A stretch of DNA of 64,000 nucleotides from Lodderomyces elongisporus. Taxonomy: Eukaryota; Ascomycota; Pichiomycetes; Serinales; Debaryomycetaceae. Shown here one piece after another: positions 1-9,258 of this stretch. Position 1 is the stretch's first letter. Each line of letters starts with the position of its first letter. Made by a program: the position numbers and the translations under genes. The stretch is taken from the NCBI RefSeq assembly GCF_030384665.1, contig NC_083673.1:2923501-2987500 (forward strand), read 5' to 3'. Below the pieces are notes generated by a model, which saw nothing but the letters and a program-made list of their open reading frames with translations, was not told where the DNA came from and ran no database searches.

Positions 1-608
1 CAGCGACCAAGCTACCCAAGAACTCAGCGATTGTCACGTTTGTAGACAAGGCATCTTTACAACTTGCATACACAGCACTAAAAAAACTTTCCTCCTCGTC
101 CTCGTCTTCGTCCTCGTCCTCATCAGCTGCAGCAACGACTACTACTACAACAACAACAACCACATCGAAACAATCTGAAATTAAACAGTGGCCAATCAAG
201 CCTATGGGATCTGCCTACTACTTACATGCATACGAACTGCAGGTGCTCGATAAGGAAACGTTATCGGAGCAAGTTGCAAAAGCATTGCAAGATTTTGACA
301 GAGCTGAGAAGGAGAGCATTGAAGAGTTACAACAACAGGCCAATATGGTTGACGAAGATGGGTTCACGTTAGTTGTTGGGTCTCATAGAAAGACAAAAGC
401 CGGAATTTTGGGAAAACAGAAGTTGGCCAATACAGTAGAGAGTGAAAAGGCAAAGAATTCTTTGAAAAAGAAGGAGAAACAAGATTTCTATAGATTCCAG
501 TTAAGAGAAAAGAAGAAGGAGGAAATGAATGATTTGTTGAGCAAGTTTAAAGCTGATCAAGAGAAAGTGAGGTTAATGAGAGAAAAGAAGCGTTTCCGAC
601 CGTATTAG
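1..608 (+). CDS. RRP7: RRP7, rRNA-processing protein (3' part only)
   Basis: The reading frame is open from base 3 of the window, so the start lies upstream. The visible ~200 residues begin in what looks like the end of an RRM-like domain (VTFVDKASLQLAYTAL), then a poly-Ser/Ala/Thr linker encoded by TCG/TCC and ACA/ACT runs, then the conserved RRP7 C-terminal region: GFTLVVGSHRKTKAG, followed by a basic helix-rich tail ending REKKRFRPY. Rrp7 is a nucleolar component of the small-subunit processome (UTP-C/CURI module) needed for 18S rRNA maturation; that role comes from the family. The poly-Ser/Thr linker is probably a species-specific insert. The next gene, ABZ2, follows on the same strand after about 0.6 kb. 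Confidence 0.88.
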   Translation, partial: ATKLPKNSAIVTFVDKASLQLAYTALKKLSSSSSSSSSSSSAAATTTTTTTTTTSKQSEIKQWPIKPMGSAYYLHAYELQVLDKETLSEQVAKALQDFDRAEKESIEELQQQANMVDEDGFTLVVGSHRKTKAGILGKQKLANTVESEKAKNSLKKKEKQDFYRFQLREKKKEEMNDLLSKFKADQEKVRLMREKKRFRPY

Positions 609-1234
609 AGAACAGGAAATATGTTTTGCAGCGTTTTCCTTTTAATAAAGACCTTCCACCTTTTTTTTTCTACATACATACATACATACAGATATATATA
701 TATATGTAAAAACTTGTAGTTCTCCCCCCATTATTTCATTCATCCCTTTTCCTTCTTCTTTTTCTGTATGTAAAGAAGATGTAGATATAAATAGTTTTGC
801 AAATTCATTTTGATTCAACTGATGAGTTACATCAGAATTTGCATTATAATTAAACACATGCAACTGTAAACTTCCATCTTTTACTTTCATCCGTTTTTTA
901 ACACCATAATTATGGTAAAAGATTAACTTCTTGTGTTTCGTTTTTTATTATTGTTTAATTTTACTAACAAAAAAAAAAACAAAAGTGTTTGTAAGAGTAA
1001 GCATGTACCATAATTTTGCATCAATTACGTAATGAATCGAATTCCGTAGCGAAATGTACGGTACGAGATCTGTTCTTGAAAATACCAAAACCAAAACCAA
1101 AACCAAAACCAAAAAAAAAAAAAGAATAGCAATAGACTCGATTCTTTTCTTCTCTTTTTTTTTTTTTCATCAAGTACTCAAAATTTCATCTACGCAAACA
1201 ACACATTGAAGACTTCAAGTAGATACTTTTATCC
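609..1234. other. Intergenic, RRP7 3' side and ABZ2 promoter
   Basis: No gene is seen. It holds an A-rich stretch with a short (CCAAAA)n repeat at about 1084-1112 and a poly-T run at 1147-1167, about 70-90 bp before the ABZ2 start, of the kind often found in yeast promoters. Confidence 0.6.
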
Positions 1235-2179
1235 ATGTCTCTCAATACATATGATACATTGTTGCAAATACACAAGGGGTATTTCGATAAGCTGAGGCCA
1301 GATGCGGGCGATAGCCAACAACAGCGGAACTCTTCTTCGTTTTCCTCTCAATTTGAACTTTTGGAAACAATCAGATATGATCCACAACTTTCCACAACAG
1401 AGCCGAAAGGATTTAAAGAGATAGCTAAACAAAATTTTCTATTTTTGTCAGAACATGCTAATCGATTAAAATTCACCATGAGGTTTTTCCATCGCAACAT
1501 CATGCAAAGTGGAACTCAATTGGACTTTGAAATCACCGATGACTATCTATTCCGGGAAATAGTTGAAAACATGGAGAGATTGAATAAAGAAGTTGATGTA
1601 CCTTACAAGATTCGCGCATTATTTCAATTGGATGGCACGGCAAAGTTTGAGTTTCATAATACAGCTAAATTGTCGAGCTTGCAAAGCCTATTACACATAA
1701 AATATGAGGCGATATCTGAGGATATCCACGAAGCCGCATCTGGAAACGAGCTCCTTATGAGCTCAAACGAACAATTTGACTATGCAATTGATAATGTGTG
1801 GGACGTCTATGTAAATAATTCACCGACACATATCTCGCCATTTACATCTTTTAAAACCACGAAAAGAGATGAGTATACAAAAGCTAGGGCGAATTTGCCA
1901 GGCAAAAACCCAGGTCACGAAGAAGTTCTATTGTATAATCAACAGAGTCAACTTATGGAAGGATCAATCACGAATGTAGCAGTTAAAAGACCGAGTGATG
2001 GAAAATGGATAACGCCATTGCTAAGTTCCGGTTGCTTGTGCGGGGTAACAAGAGAATATTTATTGGGAACAAACTATATTGTGGAACAGACTATTACTAT
2101 GGACCAGGTCAAACCTGGAACTGAAGTCTTGTTGTTTAATGGAATCATGGGAGTTGTCAAAGGTAAGATTGTCAGGTGA
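1235..2179 (+). CDS. ABZ2: Aminodeoxychorismate lyase (ABZ2-type)
   Basis: This encodes a 314-residue fold-type IV PLP enzyme that would convert 4-amino-4-deoxychorismate to p-aminobenzoate and pyruvate for folate synthesis. The C-terminal third has the family signature: the LLYNQQSQLMEGSITNVAVK block at about residues 231-250, then a Trp-Ile-Thr-Pro-Leu segment and the SGCLCGVTREYLL motif, which resemble the substrate and cofactor segments of branched-chain aminotransferase-like enzymes. The N-terminal half is divergent, as in yeast Abz2, and the length is near that of fungal homologues. The ATG at 1235 is in frame, and no earlier ATG was chosen. It is convergent with SER2, about 150 bp apart. 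An alternative reading as another class IV aminotransferase is possible but less likely. Confidence 0.78.
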   Translation: MSLNTYDTLLQIHKGYFDKLRPDAGDSQQQRNSSSFSSQFELLETIRYDPQLSTTEPKGFKEIAKQNFLFLSEHANRLKFTMRFFHRNIMQSGTQLDFEITDDYLFREIVENMERLNKEVDVPYKIRALFQLDGTAKFEFHNTAKLSSLQSLLHIKYEAISEDIHEAASGNELLMSSNEQFDYAIDNVWDVYVNNSPTHISPFTSFKTTKRDEYTKARANLPGKNPGHEEVLLYNQQSQLMEGSITNVAVKRPSDGKWITPLLSSGCLCGVTREYLLGTNYIVEQTITMDQVKPGTEVLLFNGIMGVVKGKIVR

Positions 2180-2331
2180 GCAAACGGAATATTTAATGTT
2201 GCAAGAGAATGTTTAATTCCCAAATATTTCGTTAAAAAAAAGAGGAAGCAAGAAGAAAAGAAAAAAAAAAAGAAGAATTTCGTAAAATTAAACAAATTAA
2301 AAGAATAAAAAAAATGGCTTTCTCATCGTTT

Positions 2332-3249
2332 TTAATTAACAAGGAGCTTGATATCCTCTTCAGTGTGTCCCATGATGTATAATACGTCCAATAATGTGTT
2401 TGTATTCAAACATGCAGGTGCAAGTAATTGGACTTTTGGTTTTGCATTCCATGCAATACCAAACCCAGCAACAGACATCATCTTTAAATCGTTGGCTCCA
2501 TCGCCTATAGCAACTGCATCTTTGGGTGCAATATTGTGCTTGTTTGCTATTTCCAACAAGAGCTCAGCTTTTCGTTCGCCATTTACAATATCGCCGATTG
2601 TTTCACCGTTCAACACATTATCTTCATCTACACCTAAAGTATTAGCATACGCATAGTCCAAACCCAATTGTTCTTTCACGTGTTGTGCCAATGGAATGAA
2701 ACCACCAGAGCAAACACCCAATATACAACCAAGTTTTTTCAAAGCTTTTGCCAAGGGCCTGACTCCATTGGTAATTTCTATTTTTTGTTCTAATTCTTTC
2801 CAGATAGTGGTGGAATTGATACCGCGTAGAAGTTGAACTCTTTCTTTCAAACTTTCGTTGAAATCCAATTCGCCATTCATTGCTCTCTCGGTGATTTCAG
2901 CAACTTTATCTTCGATACCTGCATAAGCCGCTATGAGCTCGATAACCTCTTGGTAAATCAAAGTAGAATCCATATCAAAGATAAACAACTTTTTGTTTTG
3001 ACGATTAGCAACTGGCTGTAATATCAAATCATATTCTTGTTTGAGACACTGGAATCTGACTAAATCTCGACTCCTGTCAAGATCCTTTATTGTTATGAGG
3101 AAATCATGTGCACGTGTAGATAATTGCTTGGTAGCTATTTTCAAAGACTCAACACCAAGAGTTTTTTCAATAAAACTTTTCACTGTAGCAAGCACTTCAT
3201 TTGAAAGTGAATCGTGATGCGAGATCACTGTTAACACACAATCAATCAT
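2332..3249 (-). CDS. SER2: Phosphoserine phosphatase
   Basis: This is the last enzyme of phosphoserine-pathway serine synthesis, hydrolysing 3-phosphoserine. It is a HAD-superfamily enzyme. Motif I is KKLFIFDMDSTL (Asp92 and Asp94 are the expected nucleophile and acid/base), followed by the characteristic YQEVIELIAAYAG. Motif II is the Ser in CSGGFIPLAQH, and the late acidic motif is AIGDGANDLKM, followed by GFGIAWNAKPKVQ. I start at the ATG at 3249 (MIDCVLTVISHH), giving 305 residues, close to the yeast protein. The frame stays open a little upstream but has no ATG there. Its N-terminal ~80 residues look like the short regulatory-type domain of fungal Ser2. It is convergent with ABZ2. Confidence 0.95.
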   Translation of the reverse strand: MIDCVLTVISHHDSLSNEVLATVKSFIEKTLGVESLKIATKQLSTRAHDFLITIKDLDRSRDLVRFQCLKQEYDLILQPVANRQNKKLFIFDMDSTLIYQEVIELIAAYAGIEDKVAEITERAMNGELDFNESLKERVQLLRGINSTTIWKELEQKIEITNGVRPLAKALKKLGCILGVCSGGFIPLAQHVKEQLGLDYAYANTLGVDEDNVLNGETIGDIVNGERKAELLLEIANKHNIAPKDAVAIGDGANDLKMMSVAGFGIAWNAKPKVQLLAPACLNTNTLLDVLYIMGHTEEDIKLLVN

Positions 3250-3804
3250 TGTTGGTGGTTGTATATGAGGTTCGAGGTATTGCTCAAAATTCAAAATCCA
3301 CCTCAATATGCGAACAAAAGAAGTACAGGAAAATTCAAAAAAATCAAAAAAAAAAAAATCAAAATTACATTTTCATCAAATGTGAATCAAAATTATGATG
3401 AAAAATTTCAAACAAATTTTATTTTTCGATTCCACCGCGCTTAAACTTATAGGATTCAATAATCAAATTCATCAAATACCGAGAGGAAAATACCGAAAAT
3501 CAAAGAATCAAAAAATCAAAAAAACAAAAATGCAAAATACAAAATACAAAAATTTAAGAGACAAAAGACAAAAGACATCAAGTGTTAGCAATATTTTTTT
3601 ACAGCAATTTCAACACATCTACTTCAACATGTTTTGGTTTTAATATAGTGTTTTATTATTCTATTACTCTAATATGTATAAATTTATGGTTTGATAATTA
3701 CAATGGGAAAATATCATCCTAGCTCGTTTCCTGTTTCCTGTTTCCTGTTTCCATTTCCCGATTCCTGATTCCTGAATCCCGATTCTAATCTTTGATCTTC
3801 CGTA
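3250..3804. other. Intergenic, SER2 promoter and PDR16-type 3' region
   Basis: Very A-rich DNA upstream of SER2 with many short CAAAAA/TCAAAA runs. No gene is visible. A heptamer tandem repeat lies at its far end (see 3726-3752). Confidence 0.6.
3726..3752. repeat. Short tandem repeat, unit GTTTCCT
   Basis: Almost four exact copies of a 7-bp unit, followed to about 3785 by decayed variants (ATTCCTG, ATCCCG). It sits about 50 bp beyond the stop of the Sec14-like gene, so it would be in that gene's 3' UTR or terminator region. Confidence 0.85.
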
Positions 3805-4929
3805 TCAAGCAGCGACATCTGTACCCTCCACCGCCCCCTTCAGCTCCTGTCTTAAATCATATTCGCTCAACCCAATTCTTGACCCGTATTTTCTAAAGTT
3901 TTCCATATACAATTTGTGCTTCTTTTCTGCAATCTCATTCATTGTTGGCCAATAAACTTCATGGTCATATTCAAAGTCCATCAACCCTTGGAACTCCTTG
4001 TCCAACTGCTCCGCGGGAACAAAGTTTGCAAATGGTTGATCATATATAGTCTTCAGTCTTGTGTATGGATCAATAAAGGGCCCTACCAATTTAAAAAATG
4101 CTTGTCCAATCAATGGAATATTTGTAAAAAGACCTCTTCCTAATCTTTCCGGATAATGACTTTGCAAAATATGAAGACATTGCTGCGATGTAGATAACGA
4201 AGGAAATTTGGATGATAGTTTCATTTCAGCCGGGGCTGCCTTAAAATCAATAAGCAATGCAAGACTATCTTGACCTGGTGGCATATACTGAATTACGCGT
4301 TCAAGCATAAACACCAAGTGTTGCACCTGTCTCAACCCACCAGAAGTGTTCTGGTACCCGTTTCTCAAATAAAGACATGGTCGGTTGTCATTATCATAGC
4401 CAACAATCAACTGTTTCCCAGTTTCATTTTCGGGTGCCACCAAGTCAGCCGTGATGAGCTTTTTGGAATCAGTTACATTGGGAATATCAACCACGCCAAA
4501 AGTTCGCCTCCATACTAGAGTATCATGAATTCTAGTTTTTGCAGTCTCCAATTTCCATTTGCTTGCACGTAAATATCTCAAAAAGCATTCCTTTGTTAGC
4601 CATACGAGTTCGTCTTCGGTAAGCGGGTGTTTAGGTGCATTGTGCGAGTCGTTAATTGGGATCTCCTTGGTTATATAATCTTGGTAATACTCAAGCAACT
4701 GATCATAAAGCTTTTGCTGCTCTGCAGTTAGATTAAATTCTGGTGGCTTTATGGGATTAATAGGGTTTTCAAATGGTGTTTTTCTTTTTGTTAATTTAGG
4801 GACTTTTTCCAGTACAGTGCTGGTTGCCGTTGTGGCATTCGAAGTTTGCGACCCTTGGTCAAAAACTTGGCTTGAGTCGCTAGAGTCAACATTTCCAGTT
4901 CCTTTCCGTTTGAGAAATCCCAATACCAT
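3805..4929 (-). CDS. PDR16: Sec14-like phosphatidylinositol transfer protein (PDR16/PDR17 type)
   Basis: This 374-residue protein has a CRAL-TRIO N region (about residues 70-145, with LRYLRASKWKLETAKTRI and the TLVWRRTFGV strand) and a CRAL-TRIO lipid-binding domain (about 165-320). The latter includes DNDNRPCLYLRNGYQN, the LLIDFKAAPAEMKL core strand and the SHYPERLGRGLFTNIPLIGQAFFKLVGPFIDPYTRLK segment typical of Sec14-family gates. The NTSGG insertion and the sequence around it are closest to the yeast Pdr16/Pdr17 branch, which transfers phosphatidylinositol between membranes and affects azole tolerance and lipid composition. That role is from the family. I cannot separate Pdr16 from Pdr17 by eye. 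It is transcribed divergently from TDA2. Confidence 0.82.
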   Translation of the reverse strand: MVLGFLKRKGTGNVDSSDSSQVFDQGSQTSNATTATSTVLEKVPKLTKRKTPFENPINPIKPPEFNLTAEQQKLYDQLLEYYQDYITKEIPINDSHNAPKHPLTEDELVWLTKECFLRYLRASKWKLETAKTRIHDTLVWRRTFGVVDIPNVTDSKKLITADLVAPENETGKQLIVGYDNDNRPCLYLRNGYQNTSGGLRQVQHLVFMLERVIQYMPPGQDSLALLIDFKAAPAEMKLSSKFPSLSTSQQCLHILQSHYPERLGRGLFTNIPLIGQAFFKLVGPFIDPYTRLKTIYDQPFANFVPAEQLDKEFQGLMDFEYDHEVYWPTMNEIAEKKHKLYMENFRKYGSRIGLSEYDLRQELKGAVEGTDVAA

Positions 4930-5557
4930 GATGAAGTTGAGAGTTTATTGCACTGGACTAAGCTATCTATTTCAGAATTAAATATGAATTCAAGGAAAAG
5001 AAAAATAACAAAAAAAAAAGAAAAACACAACACAACACAAGACAACAAAAAAATTCCTTTTCTTTTTTCCTAAAAAAAAGTAATGTTTGTATTGGAACTA
5101 ATTACAACAAACTCCTATTAAGAAAGGAACAGTATATGGAGTAACGACGAAAAGAGAGAAGAAAAGAAAAAGAAAACGAGTGATTGTTACATTTAATCTG
5201 AAATCGATATCGTGTTTTTACGTAGGATTCTTAAGTCGAGAGAAATGTGTAAATATTTAGGTGTACGAGTGTACAAATGTGTTTAAATTAATGGGGAGGG
5301 GGAAGGGGGTCGTAAGCATGAAGGGGAAAAGCCAAAGAAAAGAAGAATAAGTGAAAGTGAAAGTGAAAGTGAAGAGAGAGTAAGAGCAACAGAGGTCTTT
5401 TATTATCGCCATACTAAGTAAGCGGCCGAACGCGATCCAAACAATATATCTTTGAGTTGAGAGCATATACAATTCCACATTAAACCACCTGTCATTCTGC
5501 ACAAAAGAATCCCACAAAGGGGAAAGCAAATCAAATATCTGAAGAATCAAACAAACT
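4930..5557. promoter_or_regulatory. Divergent promoter between the PDR16-type gene and TDA2
   Basis: About 630 bp shared by two divergent genes. It has A-rich tracts next to the minus-strand gene, a G-run (5293-5309) and a short (GTGAAA)n repeat at about 5350-5372. I see no azole-response-type motif I would defend. Confidence 0.55.
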
Positions 5558-6121
5558 ATGACAAACAAACAAACTATGCCAAACATTCAAATAACAAGCC
5601 GATCCAAAAGCGCAGAGCCACCATTTACAGACAGTCAACTTATCAAAATAATAAATGACAACCATCAACTATCTTCAGCTGCGGAATTGATTGCAAAAAT
5701 TGGTAAAGAGTTGGACCGCATCTCTTCAAAGCATAAGTTTATCATCCAATATACTCAGTTGAAACTCGAATCTACAAATGTGGATGTCGATATCTGTACG
5801 GACTTTGTCGCGTACTGGGATTCTACTAAAGACGGATGTGTCACTGTTGAAGTTCTGAGTTCAAGTGAAGCCAGAGAAGAGAACCAGATAGGAGAATTGA
5901 CATCCGAAAAGCAAATACTTGATGAAGCTCACCTGGAACGAATTGACGATTCAGAGGTGGTTGAAGATTTGTTAGTTGAGAACCAAAAAACAGTAAACAT
6001 GAGTAGTGGAGGTGATCTTAACGCTGCAACACCAAAAGAACGGAATCCAATAGTATCACCCGTTAACATCAACAAGTTTTTTAACCTGTTGCTTCTCACG
6101 ATTTATTGGCTAAGCATATAG
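5558..6121 (+). CDS. TDA2: TDA2-like protein (Tctex/dynein-light-chain fold)
   Basis: This 187-residue protein resembles budding-yeast Tda2, an atypical Tctex-type dynein light chain that works with Aim21 at cortical actin patches during endocytosis. The matching features are the helix and strand ISSKHKFIIQYTQLKLE, then DFVAYWDSTKDGCVTVEV (yeast has an equivalent W-[DE]-S-x-K-D-G strand), and a final strand LLLLTIYWLSI at the extreme C-terminus, as in Tda2. The yeast protein is about 126 residues. The extra length comes from an acidic, Ser-rich loop (about residues 108-170) inserted before the last strand. Two ATGs six codons apart (5558 and 5576) could both serve as starts. The assignment rests on a short motif match, so it is moderate. 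Confidence 0.68.
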   Translation: MTNKQTMPNIQITSRSKSAEPPFTDSQLIKIINDNHQLSSAAELIAKIGKELDRISSKHKFIIQYTQLKLESTNVDVDICTDFVAYWDSTKDGCVTVEVLSSSEAREENQIGELTSEKQILDEAHLERIDDSEVVEDLLVENQKTVNMSSGGDLNAATPKERNPIVSPVNINKFFNLLLLTIYWLSI

Positions 6122-6320
6122 CACCAGTAAATCTTCTACATTGAGAGACTGCCCAGCCAGTAAATACACATACAAAACCTTTTCTCATAGCATTATCATT
6201 TTGAAATAAATAGTAAAAAAATATAAAAACGAGAGAGAGCATAAATGAACAAAATCTAAATGAAATTAATCAAACTCTACTTAAATTTGACCAACTTTAT
6301 TTAATTTAATTTGATATAAT

Positions 6321-7826
6321 TTACTTCGTGTTTTTGTCTGGGAGCTGCAATTTGATCCTAACAGCCTTGCATTGAGTGTATTCGTGAAACACTTCTTCTC
6401 CCATTTCTCTACCAATACCAGAAGAGTGGAAACCACCAAATGGAACCATAGAGTTAAAGTCGTTATAAGTGTTGACCCACACGGTACCGGAGTTGATTTT
6501 GTTTGCCACGTGGACGGCGGTGTTGATATTTGTTGTGTGTATACCAGCTGCCAACCCATAATCTGTGTCATTAGCTAGTTCAATTGCTTCTTCGATGGTG
6601 TCAAACTTTACTACTGTAACAACTGGCCCAAAGATCTCCTCCTGTGAAATCTTCATATTTTCCTTAGCATTGGTGAAGATTGTAGGCTGTAAAAAGTATC
6701 CTTTACCATCGCGTCTCTTACCACCAGTAAGTAATTTGGCACCTTCTTTTTCACCAATCTCAATGTATTTCAAGATCCTTGATAACTGAGTTTCAGAAAC
6801 TTGTGCACCCATAAAAGTGTCTGGGTCGAATGGGTTACCAACCTTGATACTTTCGGCAGCCTTTTTAAACTCTCCCAAGACTTTGTCGTATATTCCTGAT
6901 TGGATCAATACTCGTGAACCAGCAGAGCAGACTTCACCAGAGTTGTAGAAAATTGCATTGACTAGATTTTGCACTGTATTGTCGATATCGGCATCATCAA
7001 ACACAACATTGGGCGATTTACCACCCAATTCCAAAGTGACCTTCTTCAAATTGGATTCGGCAGCAGCCTTCATAATACTCTTACCAACAGCAGTAGAACC
7101 GGTGAATGCAACTTTTTCCAACTTTGGATGTGAAGCAATGGCTGCACCAGCAACATTACCATATCCGGTTATGATGTTCACCACACCTTTGGGCATTCCT
7201 GCCTCAACTAACAATTTACCTGTGTAAAGTGCCGATAATGGTGTTGGTTCAGCTGATTTCAATACAGTTGTTGAGCCGGAAGCCAAGACAGGGCCCAATT
7301 TCCAAGAAAGCATCAATATAGGGAAATTCCATGGGATAATCTGACCACAAACCAAAGGAACTCTTTGGGTGTAATTCAAGTGGCCTTCACCAGTGTTGAT
7401 CAAGTTGCCCAAAATTTTATCGGTCCAGCCTGCACAGGATCGGAAATATGCTGCTGCGAGCGCAACGTCTCCCTTGGAATTTTGCAATGATTTACCATTA
7501 TCATATGTTTCAATCTCGGCCAACAAATCGGCATTCTCCTCAATTAAATCGGCCAATTTATACAATACTCTTGCCCTTTCCGATGGCTCTACTGTTGACC
7601 AGGATAAGTAAGCTTCGCGGGCTGCGTCAACAGCAACATCAACGTCCTCTTCTTGTGCCTCATAAACATGAGTGATGAGTTCTTCATTAACTGGTGAAAT
7701 AACCTCAATTGTTTTCTTCTTCTTTGGATACACGAATTCATTGTTGATGAACAAACCGGTTGGTTGCTCATACTCGCGACCAGTAGGAATCTTAATCTTA
7801 ACTTTCAATGGTAATTCTTGACTCAT
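6321..7826 (-). CDS. Cytosolic aldehyde dehydrogenase (ALD6-like)
   Basis: A 501-residue NAD(P)-dependent aldehyde dehydrogenase that would oxidise acetaldehyde to acetate. Family residues visible: IPWNFP with Asn167, FTGSTAVGK for the nucleotide fold, [11 protein letters not shown] with Glu266 as general base, and NSGEVCSAGSR with Cys300 as nucleophile. The C-terminal [24 protein letters not shown] is typical of class 1/2 enzymes. There is no mitochondrial presequence, since the protein starts [20 protein letters not shown], so it is probably cytosolic. It is the downstream partner of a tandem pair with the mitochondrial form at 9259-10839 and shares identical DNA tracts with it. Which numbered yeast ALD gene it corresponds to cannot be settled from sequence alone. 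Confidence 0.9.
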   Translation of the reverse strand: MSQELPLKVKIKIPTGREYEQPTGLFINNEFVYPKKKKTIEVISPVNEELITHVYEAQEEDVDVAVDAAREAYLSWSTVEPSERARVLYKLADLIEENADLLAEIETYDNGKSLQNSKGDVALAAAYFRSCAGWTDKILGNLINTGEGHLNYTQRVPLVCGQIIPWNFPILMLSWKLGPVLASGSTTVLKSAEPTPLSALYTGKLLVEAGMPKGVVNIITGYGNVAGAAIASHPKLEKVAFTGSTAVGKSIMKAAAESNLKKVTLELGGKSPNVVFDDADIDNTVQNLVNAIFYNSGEVCSAGSRVLIQSGIYDKVLGEFKKAAESIKVGNPFDPDTFMGAQVSETQLSRILKYIEIGEKEGAKLLTGGKRRDGKGYFLQPTIFTNAKENMKISQEEIFGPVVTVVKFDTIEEAIELANDTDYGLAAGIHTTNINTAVHVANKINSGTVWVNTYNDFNSMVPFGGFHSSGIGREMGEEVFHEYTQCKAVRIKLQLPDKNTK

Positions 7827-9258
7827 GATGGAATTAAAAAAAAAATGGTAAAGTTTTTCTTAATCAAATAAGTTCTGATGGTAATAAATGAATCGAAAAA
7901 TAATCCGTTGATTAATCAAGTTTAATCGATAGAGACAACAACATTTGCAACACTTTATATACCAATGTCATTTATTAGATCAGAGCAATGTATTGTTTCT
8001 TTTGCTCTTCTTTTCTTTTACTTTCTCTATTTTGTTATTATTTTCTATTTTTAATTTATTTTAATATATACTTTACTTTACTTTAACTTGCTTTCTTTCT
8101 TGCTTTCTTTCTTGCAGTGGAGGTGCATTTTGACTAATATGTTTCTGGGATTTGTGGAGGACTGTATAGAACTACTTAAAGCTGTTGTTAATAACGTGTA
8201 TCATCATCATCATACATGGATCTAGTATTTTTGTTTGTTTATTTCTATGTTTGTTAGTTATCTTGTTATCTTTCTTTGCTCTCCATCTAGTTGGCACAAT
8301 TTTTAAAAATAGAAATAGAAAAAGAAGAATAAAAGAAAAGAAAAAAAGGACCCTTAGAATCACCAACTTGCTTTTGCTTTTAATTTCTGAAATTGTCATA
8401 TCTTTTTTGCAGCAATTTTAATAACTATGCCAGAGCAAGCAAGCAAACAAACCCGACCAAGGAAAATATATACATAAAAAGAAAAGAACAAAAAAAAAAA
8501 AAAAGAAAAGAAAACCAAATCGGGAAAAGGGAAAATGAATTGAAAGCAAATGAAAGATTCAAAAAGCAAAAATCCAAGAAGCAAGAGAACAAAGTATTTA
8601 TATTAAGTTGCGATTGCAGATGTCTGATGAGATAATTCTTTATTGATTTCTAGCAATTATTTACCATGAAACTTTTGAGTATAAACGACTCTTCTCTTTT
8701 GAAGAAAGCTCACGTGACTAACCACACCTCGATTTCCCACAACATTATTCTTGAGCAAAACATAGTATGTTAAAAGTGTACATTTAAATTCTTTATTAAG
8801 TTAGCTGTCTTACTCCACATCTCAATGATTTGTTTGAACAAGGTGATTGATCCTTTGTGTAATTACATATCAACAATAACAACAACAAAAAAAATTACCA
8901 GTACTAAAAATGCTACTTTTACTGCTACAGCAGATGATACCAAGTTTGCTCTAGCAAAAACAATTCCGGATACATGTTCCCAGTCCCTAACCGAAATATA
9001 TGCATTCAAAAGATCAATCTGTATAAACTTTACTAGAAATATATCCACGTATACATAGAACAATAATGGAAGCCTATATATGAAAAACAGAAACGTTACT
9101 AGGTTAAACCCAGCTTTTCAAAAATCAACCTTTTAGCAAAAATTAAAAACACCTTTTGTACATATTTCATCTTTTTCATTTCGTTCTCGCTTTCAATATT
9201 GCATAACTTTCATTTGAGCTATAAAACTCAATCTACATATCTATACATAATTATTCAT
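7827..9258. other. Intergenic, promoter of the cytosolic ALD gene
   Basis: About 1.4 kb between the two ALD genes. It contains pyrimidine tracts, a (CTTGCTTTCTTT) repeat near 8088-8116, A-rich stretches, and an E-box at 8711-8716. Several short frames exist on both strands, but none looks like a protein. Confidence 0.6.
8710..8718. promoter_or_regulatory. E-box TCACGTGAC (Cbf1/Tye7-type site)
   Basis: A palindromic CACGTG with flanking T/A and C, about 0.9 kb upstream of the cytosolic ALD start. CACGTG is bound by bHLH factors such as Cbf1, and by Tye7 in Candida carbon metabolism. Function here is inference. Confidence 0.35.

Noticed and set aside
3250..3306. N-terminal extension of SER2
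   Set aside because: It starts with TTG, and the alignable N-terminus begins at the ATG at 3249.
8825..9058. 77-codon frame between the ALD genes
   Set aside because: Thr/Lys-rich, no similarity noticed, and a same-size frame exists on the other strand.
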